Positions 1-5,206 of a stretch of DNA of 5,279 nt are shown here, piece after piece. Position 1 is the first letter of the stretch. Every line of letters begins with the position of its first letter. The position numbers and the translations under genes were made by a program. The stretch comes from an archaeon. GTDB lineage: Archaea > Aenigmatarchaeota > Aenigmatarchaeia > CG10238-14 > SCSR01. Below the pieces are notes generated by a model, which saw only the letters and a list, made by a program, of their open reading frames with translations, had not been told where the DNA came from and did no database searches. The DNA lies in assembly GCA_004297575.1 (NCBI GenBank), contig SCSR01000094.1, positions 1 through 5,279 of the forward strand, in the 5' to 3' direction.

Positions 1-429
1 TCATGCGGTTATGTGAAAGGTTTGAAAGAAGATCTTGAAAAGGCTGGCATAGTATACAACGGCATCATAGAAGGTTCTGTGTCTAACTCTTCAGCAGACC
101 TTGCTAAAACAAGAGGAATAGGAATTGTTGACAAATATGGTATGGGAAGGGGGGATATCGACGGTTATGAGGCAGATGTTATCTTGGACTTTACAGGCGG
201 ATATAGCGTCGAAGGCAAGGACGTTTTGTATTTCTGCGGCAATGTGCCTATGCTCAAACACACTCGCATAATTGGTGATATCGAGAAGAATCCGTTGGCT
301 GGCAATGATATCGTCTGGGCAAGCAGCTGGGAATATTCCCCAGTGGAAATTCCTCAAATTGTCAAAGCAATGTCTGAACAAAAAGCAACGCCAGCCGAAG
401 AAAAATTGGCTACAATCAAGCAACAATGA
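1..429 (+). CDS. 3' part of a protein of unknown function (5' end outside window)
   Basis: The reading frame is already open at the first base and gives 142 residues before a TGA stop. A GTG at 13 could be read as a start, but it has no ribosome binding site or promoter in view, so this is more likely the C-terminal part of a longer protein. I do not recognise the family. The visible part looks like a soluble alpha/beta protein: a hydrophobic strand followed by an Asp-Phe-Thr-Gly-Gly turn (ADVILDFTGG, about residues 58-67), then a second strand containing FCGN (Cys at about residue 79). A further cysteine lies at residue 2. The last 20 or so residues are Lys/Glu/Ala/Gln-rich and probably a disordered tail. 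The two cysteines could be metal, cluster or catalytic residues, but this is only a guess. The gene ends 98 bp before the metallopeptidase gene, which appears to have its own promoter. Confidence 0.75.
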   Translation, partial: SCGYVKGLKEDLEKAGIVYNGIIEGSVSNSSADLAKTRGIGIVDKYGMGRGDIDGYEADVILDFTGGYSVEGKDVLYFCGNVPMLKHTRIIGDIEKNPLAGNDIVWASSWEYSPVEIPQIVKAMSEQKATPAEEKLATIKQQ

Positions 430-435
430 ATAATT

Positions 436-460
436 TCAGTTGCTTATATCACTAAACTGA
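436..460 (+). terminator. weak hairpin downstream of the first gene
   Basis: TCAGTT (436-441) and AACTGA (455-460) are perfect inverted repeats of 6 bp around a 13-base loop, starting 6 bases after the stop codon. No T-tract follows; the downstream sequence is A-rich. It may help define the 3' end of the upstream mRNA, but a 6-bp stem in A/T-rich DNA can arise by chance. Confidence 0.2.
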
Positions 461-486
461 TCTCTATAAAATAAAAAATACCAATT

Positions 487-495
487 AGATTTATC
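487..495 (+). promoter_or_regulatory. TATA-like box A for the metallopeptidase gene
   Basis: AGATTTATC is centred about 37 bp upstream of the ATG at 528. The same nine bases occur at 1280-1288 before the slipin gene. An archaeal start site about 26 bp downstream would lie near 517 and leave a leader of roughly 11 bases containing AGGT, only 3 bases from the ATG. The assignment rests on position and on the repeated motif. Confidence 0.4.
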
Positions 496-527
496 CTTGG
501 ATTTTTCTCTATATTATAGAAGGTCGT

Positions 528-1256
528 ATGAAAAGGTCTCGGGCATGCCTGAAAAGCTGCAACAAGTCGATAGAGTTGGGAAGCGAAAAGATAGATTACC
601 TGGTCGAGTGGAGGAACGTAAGGTACTCTAGGTTACACTTTAGGAGCGGAAAGCTGCTCGTCGTGCTGCCTAAACATCTTGACAGCGAGCTCAGCCTGTT
701 GCATAAAAAGCAAGACTGGATTGTCAAGAAACATGCAAAGATACACAATATACTGAAAATTGCTTATGATAATGCGAAAGAGAACAGGATTCCGATTTTA
801 GGCCAGGATTTCAGCATCATACCATCAGAAAAATTCTTTTTCGACCCGGTACAAAAAATTATCCGAGCTGATTTGCAGAACATCCGCCACAGGAACAAGC
901 TGCTAAGGTCATTAAAGAGTTTGCTTGCTGATGAGATTTACAGTATACTGAACAAGTATGACGACCTGACAAAATCAAAAAAGTTCGAGGTCATGATAAG
1001 GGTGCAGAGGACAAGATGGGCAAGCTACGCCCCGAACGGCAAGTTGTGTTTCAACCTGAAGATGGCATTCCTGTCAAAAGAAATGATGGAGTATATAGTG
1101 TTCCATGAATTGACACACATCAAGGAAAGGCATCATAACGGAATGTTTTGGAAAGAAGTGGAGGAGAGATATCCGAATTTCAAGGAGCATGAGAAGGAAT
1201 TATTCAACAACTGGTTCTTAGCGCAGCGGTATTTGGAAATATTATCATATGAATGA
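528..1256 (+). CDS. YgjP-like (DUF45) zinc metallopeptidase
   Basis: This 242-residue protein matches the YgjP/DUF45 family of predicted soluble zinc metallopeptidases. The hallmark is a C-terminal HELTH motif with a third ligand: His193 and His197 with Glu194 as the catalytic base, His203 as the third zinc ligand, then Phe207-Trp208, as in the family pattern HELxHLxxxxHxxxFW. About 30 residues earlier is the family's Arg-rich strand ending in TRWASY (Trp164). Most members, as I know them, read WGSC here, so the Gly-Ser-Cys part is altered to Ala-Ser-Tyr. The N-terminal family domain begins near residue 21 and includes a short beta segment (KLLVVLP, 42-48). Length is usual for the family. There is no signal peptide or membrane segment, so it is probably cytoplasmic. 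ATG 528 is the only good early start; residues 1-20 precede the conserved domain. Substrates of this family are not well established. The slipin gene follows after 57 bp but has its own box A, so operon membership is unlikely. Confidence 0.9.
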   Translation: MKRSRACLKSCNKSIELGSEKIDYLVEWRNVRYSRLHFRSGKLLVVLPKHLDSELSLLHKKQDWIVKKHAKIHNILKIAYDNAKENRIPILGQDFSIIPSEKFFFDPVQKIIRADLQNIRHRNKLLRSLKSLLADEIYSILNKYDDLTKSKKFEVMIRVQRTRWASYAPNGKLCFNLKMAFLSKEMMEYIVFHELTHIKERHHNGMFWKEVEERYPNFKEHEKELFNNWFLAQRYLEILSYE

Positions 1257-1279
1257 ATCCTCACTCGATCAGGAACATA

Positions 1280-1288
1280 AGATTTATC
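1280..1288 (+). promoter_or_regulatory. TATA-like box A for the slipin gene (near-leaderless)
   Basis: AGATTTATC is centred 30 bp upstream of the ATG at 1314. An archaeal transcription start about 26 bp downstream would fall at about 1310-1312, just before the ATG. No Shine-Dalgarno sequence is visible, which agrees with leaderless translation. The same nine bases precede the metallopeptidase gene. Confidence 0.5.
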
Positions 1289-1313
1289 TACGCCATTACC
1301 ATATCAATATAGC

Positions 1314-2234
1314 ATGAATGATGATATGACGCCTGAAAACATAAGAGAGTCCGCATCGAAATACAGCGAGACCGCAGGTGCGACTGGACCGTTCTTGGCA
1401 GGACTGTTACTGATTATCATCGGATGGTATGTTTCTGCGTTCACATTTTATGGTGCAGGAATCATCATAATCGGATTTCTTATCGCAGTATTCTCTGGTC
1501 TGAAAATAAACTCCCAATGGGAAGAAGCGATAGTTTTGCGCCTGGGAAAATTCAACAGGATAAACAAAGAGGGATTGTTTTACGTTTTTCCTATCATTGA
1601 AAAGGCTTTCAGGGTCGACAAGCGTGTCATCACGTCCAGCTTCAATGCAGAACAGACCTTGACAAAGGATAATGTGCCTGTGGATGTGGATGCAATATTG
1701 TTCTGGAGGGTTATTTCGCCGAAGAATGCTGTCATCAACGTGAAAGACTATGGCGGATCCGTACTCTTCGCAAGCCAGACTGCATTGAGGGATGTGATTG
1801 GCAGGACTATACTTTCCGAGATGCTATCCAACAGGGAAGACTTGGACACGAAACTGAAAAAGATCATAGACAATAAAGTGAGCGATTGGGGCGTCAATGT
1901 CCAGTCAGTGGAGATAAGGGAGGTCAGGATACCCCAGGCATTGCAGGATGCGATGTCAAGGCAGGCGCAGGCAGAAAGGGAGAGGCAGGCACGAATCATA
2001 CTTGGCGATAGCGAGGTGCAGATTGCTAAAAAGTTCGAGGACGCGTCCCAAGTTTACAAGAAGAACCCAGCAGCTTTGCACTTGAGGGGAATGAACATGC
2101 TTTACGAGAGCCTGAAGCAGACAGATGCTATCGTGATTGTGCCGTCTTCGGCAGTCGAGACGATGGGGTTGGGCGGGATGCTCGGCACAGCATCTACCGC
2201 AAAGGACTTGATTAAAAAGAGAAAGACGGCATAA
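1314..2234 (+). CDS. slipin / stomatin-like SPFH (band 7) membrane protein
   Basis: This 306-residue protein is a prokaryotic slipin. After a polar N-terminal stretch (1-26) come two hydrophobic segments (about 27-43 and 46-62) that can form a membrane anchor or hairpin. The SPFH/band 7 domain follows from about residue 64, with family-like strands (EEAIVLRLGKF, 70-80; EGLFYVFPIIEKAFRVD, 86-102; the TKDNVPVDVDAILFWRV region, 117-133) and GVNVQSVEIREVRIP (193-207). A charged helix rich in Arg, Gln, Glu and Ala (208-245) probably forms the oligomerisation coiled coil. The C terminus has the slipin-type LRGMNMLYESL and IVIVPSS segments. Slipins assemble into ring-like membrane scaffolds, and in Pyrococcus one is cleaved by the NfeD-family protease encoded next to it. 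No NfeD gene is next to this one in the window; the preceding gene is an unrelated zinc metallopeptidase. Start at ATG 1314 fits the upstream box A; ATG 1326 is an alternative. Family is near certain; the biological role is not. Confidence 0.94.
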   Translation: MNDDMTPENIRESASKYSETAGATGPFLAGLLLIIIGWYVSAFTFYGAGIIIIGFLIAVFSGLKINSQWEEAIVLRLGKFNRINKEGLFYVFPIIEKAFRVDKRVITSSFNAEQTLTKDNVPVDVDAILFWRVISPKNAVINVKDYGGSVLFASQTALRDVIGRTILSEMLSNREDLDTKLKKIIDNKVSDWGVNVQSVEIREVRIPQALQDAMSRQAQAERERQARIILGDSEVQIAKKFEDASQVYKKNPAALHLRGMNMLYESLKQTDAIVIVPSSAVETMGLGGMLGTASTAKDLIKKRKTA

Positions 2235-2239
2235 CTGCC

Positions 2240-2275
2240 AAGTGCTTATTAAAACTTTCCTTTCATAGCACTTTT
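2240..2275 (+). terminator. inverted repeat plus T-run after the slipin gene
   Basis: AAGTGCT (2240-2246) and AGCACTT (2267-2273) are perfect 7-bp inverted repeats with a 20-base loop, running into TTTT at 2272-2275. A further T-run lies at 2283-2287. A smaller GGCA/TGCC hairpin (2228-2239) brackets the TAA stop. T-runs end transcription in archaea even without a stem, so this is a plausible 3' end for the slipin mRNA. The second T-run also serves as the next gene's TATA-like element. Confidence 0.35.
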
Positions 2276-2282
2276 GCAAGCC

Positions 2283-2290
2283 TTTTTATG
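2283..2290 (+). promoter_or_regulatory. TATA-like box A for the twin-arginine-like gene, decides its start
   Basis: TTTTTATG is centred about 26 bp upstream of the ATG at 2312 and no Shine-Dalgarno sequence precedes that ATG. The spacing is that of a leaderless archaeal promoter. The upstream in-frame ATG at 2288 lies inside this element and is therefore an unlikely start. Confidence 0.45.
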
Positions 2291-2311
2291 TTTTCTATGT
2301 GTGTAAAGTTT

Positions 2312-2812
2312 ATGGAAGAGGAATCACCAATCATTCCGCCAGTGCTAGCCAGACGTTCATTTATGGGGCTATTGGCGCTTACGGGTGCAGCTTTATTGGT
2401 CGAGGGATTTATCCCACGAAAGGAAAAGAAAGAACAACAGGTATCTTACAAATATATAGAATATGCAAGAATCGTTGAATCTACCCGCATTAAAGACATC
2501 GCTGTCAATAATGAAAGGTTTACAATTCGTGGCTATATTTTCGATACATACCCAGGTCCATTTTCACTGATAGGTGTTGAGTATCCAATCGCAAAGAGAG
2601 GTGGCACATACAGCATATGGTATGTGGAAGACCCTGAACCAACAGACAAGAAATTGCTGCAAGGTAGGGTGGCGTACCCTAGAAACTGGGTGCCATCAGC
2701 ATCCGAAAAGTACCATGCTTTAGGATATTTGATAGGTTTGGATAATCCCATCCACCCGTTGCCTGGTACAGGTCAGAAACCAAAGGTTTTACCAATGGAA
2801 TATGTCCAATGA
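2312..2812 (+). CDS. unknown protein with twin-arginine-like N-terminal signal
   Basis: I do not recognise the family of this 166-residue protein. Its N terminus resembles a twin-arginine export signal: Arg14-Arg15 in ARRSFMG, followed by an uncharged hydrophobic stretch (about 19-33, GLLALTGAALL) and then a basic cluster (RKEKK, 36-40). There is no cysteine lipobox and no clear signal peptidase I site, so the segment may remain as a membrane anchor. The rest alternates short hydrophobic strands with turns (FTIRGYIFD, 70-78; TYSIWYVEDP, 99-108; HALGYLIGLDNP, 135-146), suggesting a beta-rich, possibly OB-like domain outside the membrane. The C terminus is Pro/Gly-rich. An in-frame ATG at 2288 would add eight residues, but the ATG at 2312 lies about 26 bp after a TATA-like box and puts the two arginines nearer the N terminus. 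Exposure outside the cell is inferred only from the signal; an ordinary membrane anchor is the alternative. Confidence 0.8.
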   Translation: MEEESPIIPPVLARRSFMGLLALTGAALLVEGFIPRKEKKEQQVSYKYIEYARIVESTRIKDIAVNNERFTIRGYIFDTYPGPFSLIGVEYPIAKRGGTYSIWYVEDPEPTDKKLLQGRVAYPRNWVPSASEKYHALGYLIGLDNPIHPLPGTGQKPKVLPMEYVQ

Positions 2813-2859
2813 CACTTCGTTTCTCACAATATACTTGGTTCGCAACTGAAACACAAAAC

Positions 2860-2869
2860 CTAATAAATC
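2860..2869 (+). promoter_or_regulatory. TATA-like box A for atpD (leaderless)
   Basis: CTAATAAATC is centred about 26 bp upstream of the atpD ATG at 2891, preceded by the A-rich ACAAAAC, a plausible BRE. No Shine-Dalgarno sequence is present. This suggests that atpD is transcribed from its own promoter within the 78-bp gap. Confidence 0.5.
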
Positions 2870-2890
2870 GAATTCGTCAAACATTTTACT

Positions 2891-3517
2891 ATGCCAATAA
2901 CACCTACGCGCTCTACGCTGCTGAAGCTCAACAGGACTATCAAGCTGGCGGTCTCCGGGCACTCGTTGCTGAAGAGGAAGCGAGACGGGCTGATACAGGA
3001 ATTCTTCAAGGTCTTCAACCAGGCAAAGGATGCCAAGTCGCAATTGCAGGAAAATTACATGGGGGCAAGGACTGCAATAGCTTTGGCAAGAGCTGTAGAT
3101 GGAAGTTCGACTGTCAGGTCTGCTGCGTTCGCGCACAAGGAGCCTGCTGACATCCAGTTCGAAACGAAGAACGTGATGGGTGTCACAGTGCCAAAGATAC
3201 AATCACAGTTCGAGGTGAGCGCATTCAATACCCGCGGTTATGGTGTGATCGGGACATCCGGATATATCGACGATGCTGCCGAATCTTACGAGAAGGTTTT
3301 GAAAAGCATAATTGTCGCTGCCGAGATCGAGACTACGTTAAGGAAGCTGCTGATGGAGATTGACAAGACGAAGAGGCGTGTCAATGCGTTGGAGTTCCGC
3401 ACCATTCCAAGCATGAAGAAGGATGCCAAGTATGTCAAGCAGAGGCTGGAGGAGATGGAGCGCGAGGACGTTTTCAGGCTGAAGAGAATCAAGGGTAAAA
3501 AGGGAAAAGCGAAATGA
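2891..3517 (+). CDS. atpD: A-type ATP synthase subunit D
   Basis: This 208-residue protein is subunit D of the archaeal A1Ao (V-type-related) ATP synthase, the central-stalk coiled coil that turns inside the A3B3 head and couples ion flow through the membrane ring to ATP synthesis. The N terminus has the family signature TPTRS (4-8), GHSLLKRKRD (23-32) and LIQEFF (34-39). The C-terminal helix has NALEFRTIPSM (165-175), a form of the conserved ALEYxxIP motif, then LEEMEREDVFRLKRIK (186-201) and a basic tail. Length is typical for the family. The middle part (about 70-125) is the more variable globular portion. The ATG at 2891 matches the family's usual Met-x-x-x-Pro-Thr-Arg opening and lies about 26 bp after a TATA-like element. 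In many archaea D ends the atp operon after A and B; here no other subunit gene is in the window. Its stop overlaps the next gene's start in an ATGA junction. Confidence 0.97.
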   Translation: MPITPTRSTLLKLNRTIKLAVSGHSLLKRKRDGLIQEFFKVFNQAKDAKSQLQENYMGARTAIALARAVDGSSTVRSAAFAHKEPADIQFETKNVMGVTVPKIQSQFEVSAFNTRGYGVIGTSGYIDDAAESYEKVLKSIIVAAEIETTLRKLLMEIDKTKRRVNALEFRTIPSMKKDAKYVKQRLEEMEREDVFRLKRIKGKKGKAK

Positions 3518-3780
3518 GAAAGGAAGACCACCACAGGCTGTATTTCATTATCCGTTCGTTCGTGATGAGCCAGATAGGAGGGGATTTGTATCTTGCAGGT
3601 GTCCTTATTTTAGGGACAGTAAATTTTATCCAAGCGCTTGTGCTGGGAACAGTCACGTTCATAGCTTCACTGGCTATATCCAGGTTCGGTGATCCAATAG
3701 TGAACAAGATTGTAGAAAAGATATTGCATTATCTAGACAAGCGTGCCAAGATAAAAAGGCTCATTCTGAAATATTTCTGA
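3514..3780 (+). CDS. small hydrophobic protein of unknown function, coupled to atpD
   Basis: This encodes 88 residues. Its ATG shares bases with the atpD TGA stop (ATGA at 3514-3517), so it is probably co-transcribed and translationally coupled. I do not recognise the family. The first 20 residues are polar and basic with two adjacent histidines (MRKEDHHRLY). Residues about 25-57 are hydrophobic and long enough for one membrane helix with an extension, or two short ones in a hairpin; they contain Gly-Thr pairs (LGTVNF and LGTVTF). After SRFGDPIVNKIVEKIL (56-71) the C terminus is strongly basic (KRAKIKRLILKYF). It has no conserved acidic residue inside the membrane stretch and lacks the glycine-rich pattern of a c-ring subunit, so it should not be called an ATP synthase ring protein. 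A role in ATPase assembly or membrane attachment is only suggested by its position. Confidence 0.78.
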   Translation: MRKEDHHRLYFIIRSFVMSQIGGDLYLAGVLILGTVNFIQALVLGTVTFIASLAISRFGDPIVNKIVEKILHYLDKRAKIKRLILKYF

Positions 3781-3782
3781 AG

Positions 3783-3796
3783 CTTGTACATGTACA
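3783..3796. promoter_or_regulatory. 14-bp perfect palindrome, candidate operator
   Basis: TTGTACATGTACAA is a perfect palindrome that begins two bases after the stop of the small protein following atpD and lies 57-70 bp ahead of the next small membrane gene. Its symmetric core without a loop suits a dimeric DNA-binding protein better than an RNA hairpin. No regulator is identified for it. The TGTACA core resembles the TGTATA arms of the palindrome upstream of the Lrp-type gene, but the two are not the same site. Confidence 0.35.
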
Positions 3797-3852
3797 ATGT
3801 TATTTTAACAAGGCTGTAGTAAATAACATACTTAACAAATAAATGGACATTA

Positions 3853-4152
3853 TTGATTGGCGATTTTATTCCGAGAAACAATCGTATACCTGCTCCTATG
3901 GAAACGCCTGGGTTTGCATGGAGGGTGTCGCTTTCCATTATTGTGTTCTTTGGCTGGGTCATATTCATTATACTGTGGCTCTTGTTCTATGCAGGAGGAT
4001 TTAACGTATATCAGAACATAGCAGTGATACTGGTATCGATTCTTGTAGGCATGGCGATACTGGCTGCTTCATGGGCTTCGTGGGGAGTAAAGTACGGATA
4101 CAAGTATCATGATGAATGGCATGATCAAGAACGACATCGCAGAAGAAGATAG
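3853..4152 (+). CDS. small two-helix membrane protein of unknown function
   Basis: As drawn from TTG 3853, this is a 99-residue protein. It has a short polar, proline-containing N terminus, a first strongly hydrophobic helix (about 25-46, with WVIFIILWLLFYAGG at 35-49), a short loop (NVYQN), a second helix (about 55-76, IAVILVSILVGMAILAAS) and a C-terminal tail rich in Tyr, His and Arg that ends in four arginines. The basic tail suggests that both termini are cytoplasmic. I do not recognise the family. The start is uncertain: TTG 3853 has no ribosome binding site, whereas ATG 3898 (84 residues, just before the first helix) lies about 30 bp after an A/T-rich GATTTTATTCC at 3862-3872 and could be a leaderless start. 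An ATG at 3843 is in another frame. The reading frame is real beyond doubt only from about 3898 on. The gene ends 42 bp from the convergent Lrp-type gene. Confidence 0.72.
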   Translation: MIGDFIPRNNRIPAPMETPGFAWRVSLSIIVFFGWVIFIILWLLFYAGGFNVYQNIAVILVSILVGMAILAASWASWGVKYGYKYHDEWHDQERHRRRR

Positions 4153-4162
4153 TGTATTTCCC

Positions 4163-4174
4163 TTCAAATTTGAA
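4163..4174. terminator. 12-bp palindrome in the convergent gap
   Basis: TTCAAATTTGAA is a perfect palindrome near the middle of the 42-bp gap between two convergent genes, with T-rich sequence on both strands around it. Its place fits shared transcription termination, though its low G/C content makes a weak stem and chance is possible. Confidence 0.25.
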
Positions 4175-4194
4175 ACTATCATCCTAATCATATT

Positions 4195-5169
4195 TTAAAA
4201 CGGATATAGGTTATATTTGATATGCTTAAAGATAGTAACGAATTCCATGTTTGTTATGAATTCGGAGAAATTTTCTCTTATTTCTGACAAGACTTCCTGG
4301 TAGCGTTCCTGGTTTGGAACTTCTATGCCGAGCTCGTAATCCCACTTACCAACAGTCTTCATAGCATACACAATGTTGGGATGCTGCTTGCAAAAGCCGT
4401 AGAATTTGTTTTCTTCTGTCTTGCTCATGTTTTTCAGAGCCAGCATGAGTTCGTAATTCTGGAACCCATAAGATTGCGAGTTAATCCATGTGAAGAACCC
4501 TTCGATAACTTTTTTCTCGCGCATTTTCTTGATTCTCAATGCTATCGTTGAAGAAGGTGTGTTTAACTCGCGTGCCAAATCAATAATATCCAGCCTTGCA
4601 TCAGTGGATATCCTATTCAATATCTTCCGGTCAAGCTCATCTAGCTCTACTGTCTCCACTTTTCCTCCAAAGTGAGGAAGTTCTCCTTTCATTTCCTTCG
4701 TGCCGACTAGATAGTTCTTAGAAAAATGGAAAAGCACTATGCGTATTGCGATATCCTTGCTCGAGATGTAAGCTCCAAGCTTGTCTGTGATTTCTGATAG
4801 AATGTCGTTGAATTGCAAGACATCCTTGGCCAGAATCCCTATCATGAAATCGTACTTGCCGCCCAGTTTTGAAAAGTAAGAAACTTGTTTGTGGTTTGTA
4901 AGGTAGTTTATCATTTCATCTTCCCGTTTCCTTGTCAGTTTTTGAGTGGTGAAGTAGACACCATAGTCCGTCAGCCCTAGTTTCGCAAAATTTACGAAAG
5001 TCAGAAACCAGCTGATGACACCTTCTCTCTTCAACCTATCGATTCTGTACCTAACAAGATCTGTATTAAGTCCGACTTTTCTGGCGATGGATTTGTTCGA
5101 TTGTCTGGCATCCTTTTCCAGCTCAAACAGTATCTTCCTATCCTTCACATCAAGTTTGATTGCATCCAA
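4195..5169 (-). CDS. double-module Lrp/AsnC-type transcriptional regulator
   Basis: This 324-residue protein consists of two complete Lrp/AsnC modules in tandem. Module 1 has a winged helix-turn-helix (about 7-53: the LDVKDRKILFELEKDAR start, the recognition helix near TDLVRYRIDRLKREG, and VISWF) and an effector/oligomerisation (RAM-like) domain at about 68-148 with GGKYDFMIGI (103-112). Module 2 repeats the layout: HTH at about 177-223 (LDELDRKILNRISTDAR, SSTIALRIKKMREKKVI) and RAM-like domain at about 238-316 with GKWDYELGIEV. A short linker (about 150-176) joins them. Ordinary Lrp proteins are about 150 residues with one module and form dimers; here one chain supplies both halves. It probably binds DNA, but its ligand and targets cannot be read from the sequence. 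The start is TTG 5169: a perfect GGAGG lies seven bases upstream, and an in-frame TGA lies just before it. The nearby ATGs at 5175 and 5166 are out of frame. Confidence 0.95.
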   Translation of the reverse strand: MDAIKLDVKDRKILFELEKDARQSNKSIARKVGLNTDLVRYRIDRLKREGVISWFLTFVNFAKLGLTDYGVYFTTQKLTRKREDEMINYLTNHKQVSYFSKLGGKYDFMIGILAKDVLQFNDILSEITDKLGAYISSKDIAIRIVLFHFSKNYLVGTKEMKGELPHFGGKVETVELDELDRKILNRISTDARLDIIDLARELNTPSSTIALRIKKMREKKVIEGFFTWINSQSYGFQNYELMLALKNMSKTEENKFYGFCKQHPNIVYAMKTVGKWDYELGIEVPNQERYQEVLSEIRENFSEFITNMEFVTIFKHIKYNLYPF

Positions 5170-5176
5170 GCCATAG

Positions 5177-5181
5177 CCTCC
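5177..5181 (-). promoter_or_regulatory. Shine-Dalgarno sequence deciding a TTG start
   Basis: GGAGG on the minus strand sits seven bases upstream of TTG (5169-5167). It supports that rare start codon over nearby ATGs in other frames. It is the only strong Shine-Dalgarno sequence I found at a gene start in the window. Confidence 0.75.
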
Positions 5182-5206
5182 ATATCATTAATATATCATA
5201 AATTAT

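Noticed and set aside
91..426. Minus-strand open frame of 111 residues over the first gene
   Set aside because: Rich in Phe, Cys and His in a pattern typical of antisense shadows; the forward frame has an orderly alpha/beta pattern.
1956..2279. Minus-strand open frame of 107 residues across the slipin 3' end
   Set aside because: It is antisense to a certain slipin gene, has no promoter or ribosome site, and its sequence is rich in residues typical of antisense translation.
2809..3150. Forward reading frame of 113 residues whose ATG overlaps the stop of the twin-arginine-like gene
   Set aside because: Most of it overlaps atpD in another frame, and atpD is a certain family match. The composition looks like a shadow frame, and its ATGA junction is probably chance.
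2789..3202. Minus-strand open frame of 137 residues over atpD
   Set aside because: It is antisense to a certain gene and contains no recognisable domain or start signal.
3514..3780. Possible ATP synthase c-ring (proteolipid) subunit, because it is hydrophobic and follows atpD
   Set aside because: It has no membrane-embedded Glu or Asp for ion binding, no glycine-rich c-subunit helix, and an unusually basic C terminus.
3843..4004. Short ATG-started frame of about 53 residues at the start of the small membrane gene
   Set aside because: It overlaps the membrane protein frame, whose two clear hydrophobic helices and basic tail are far more protein-like.
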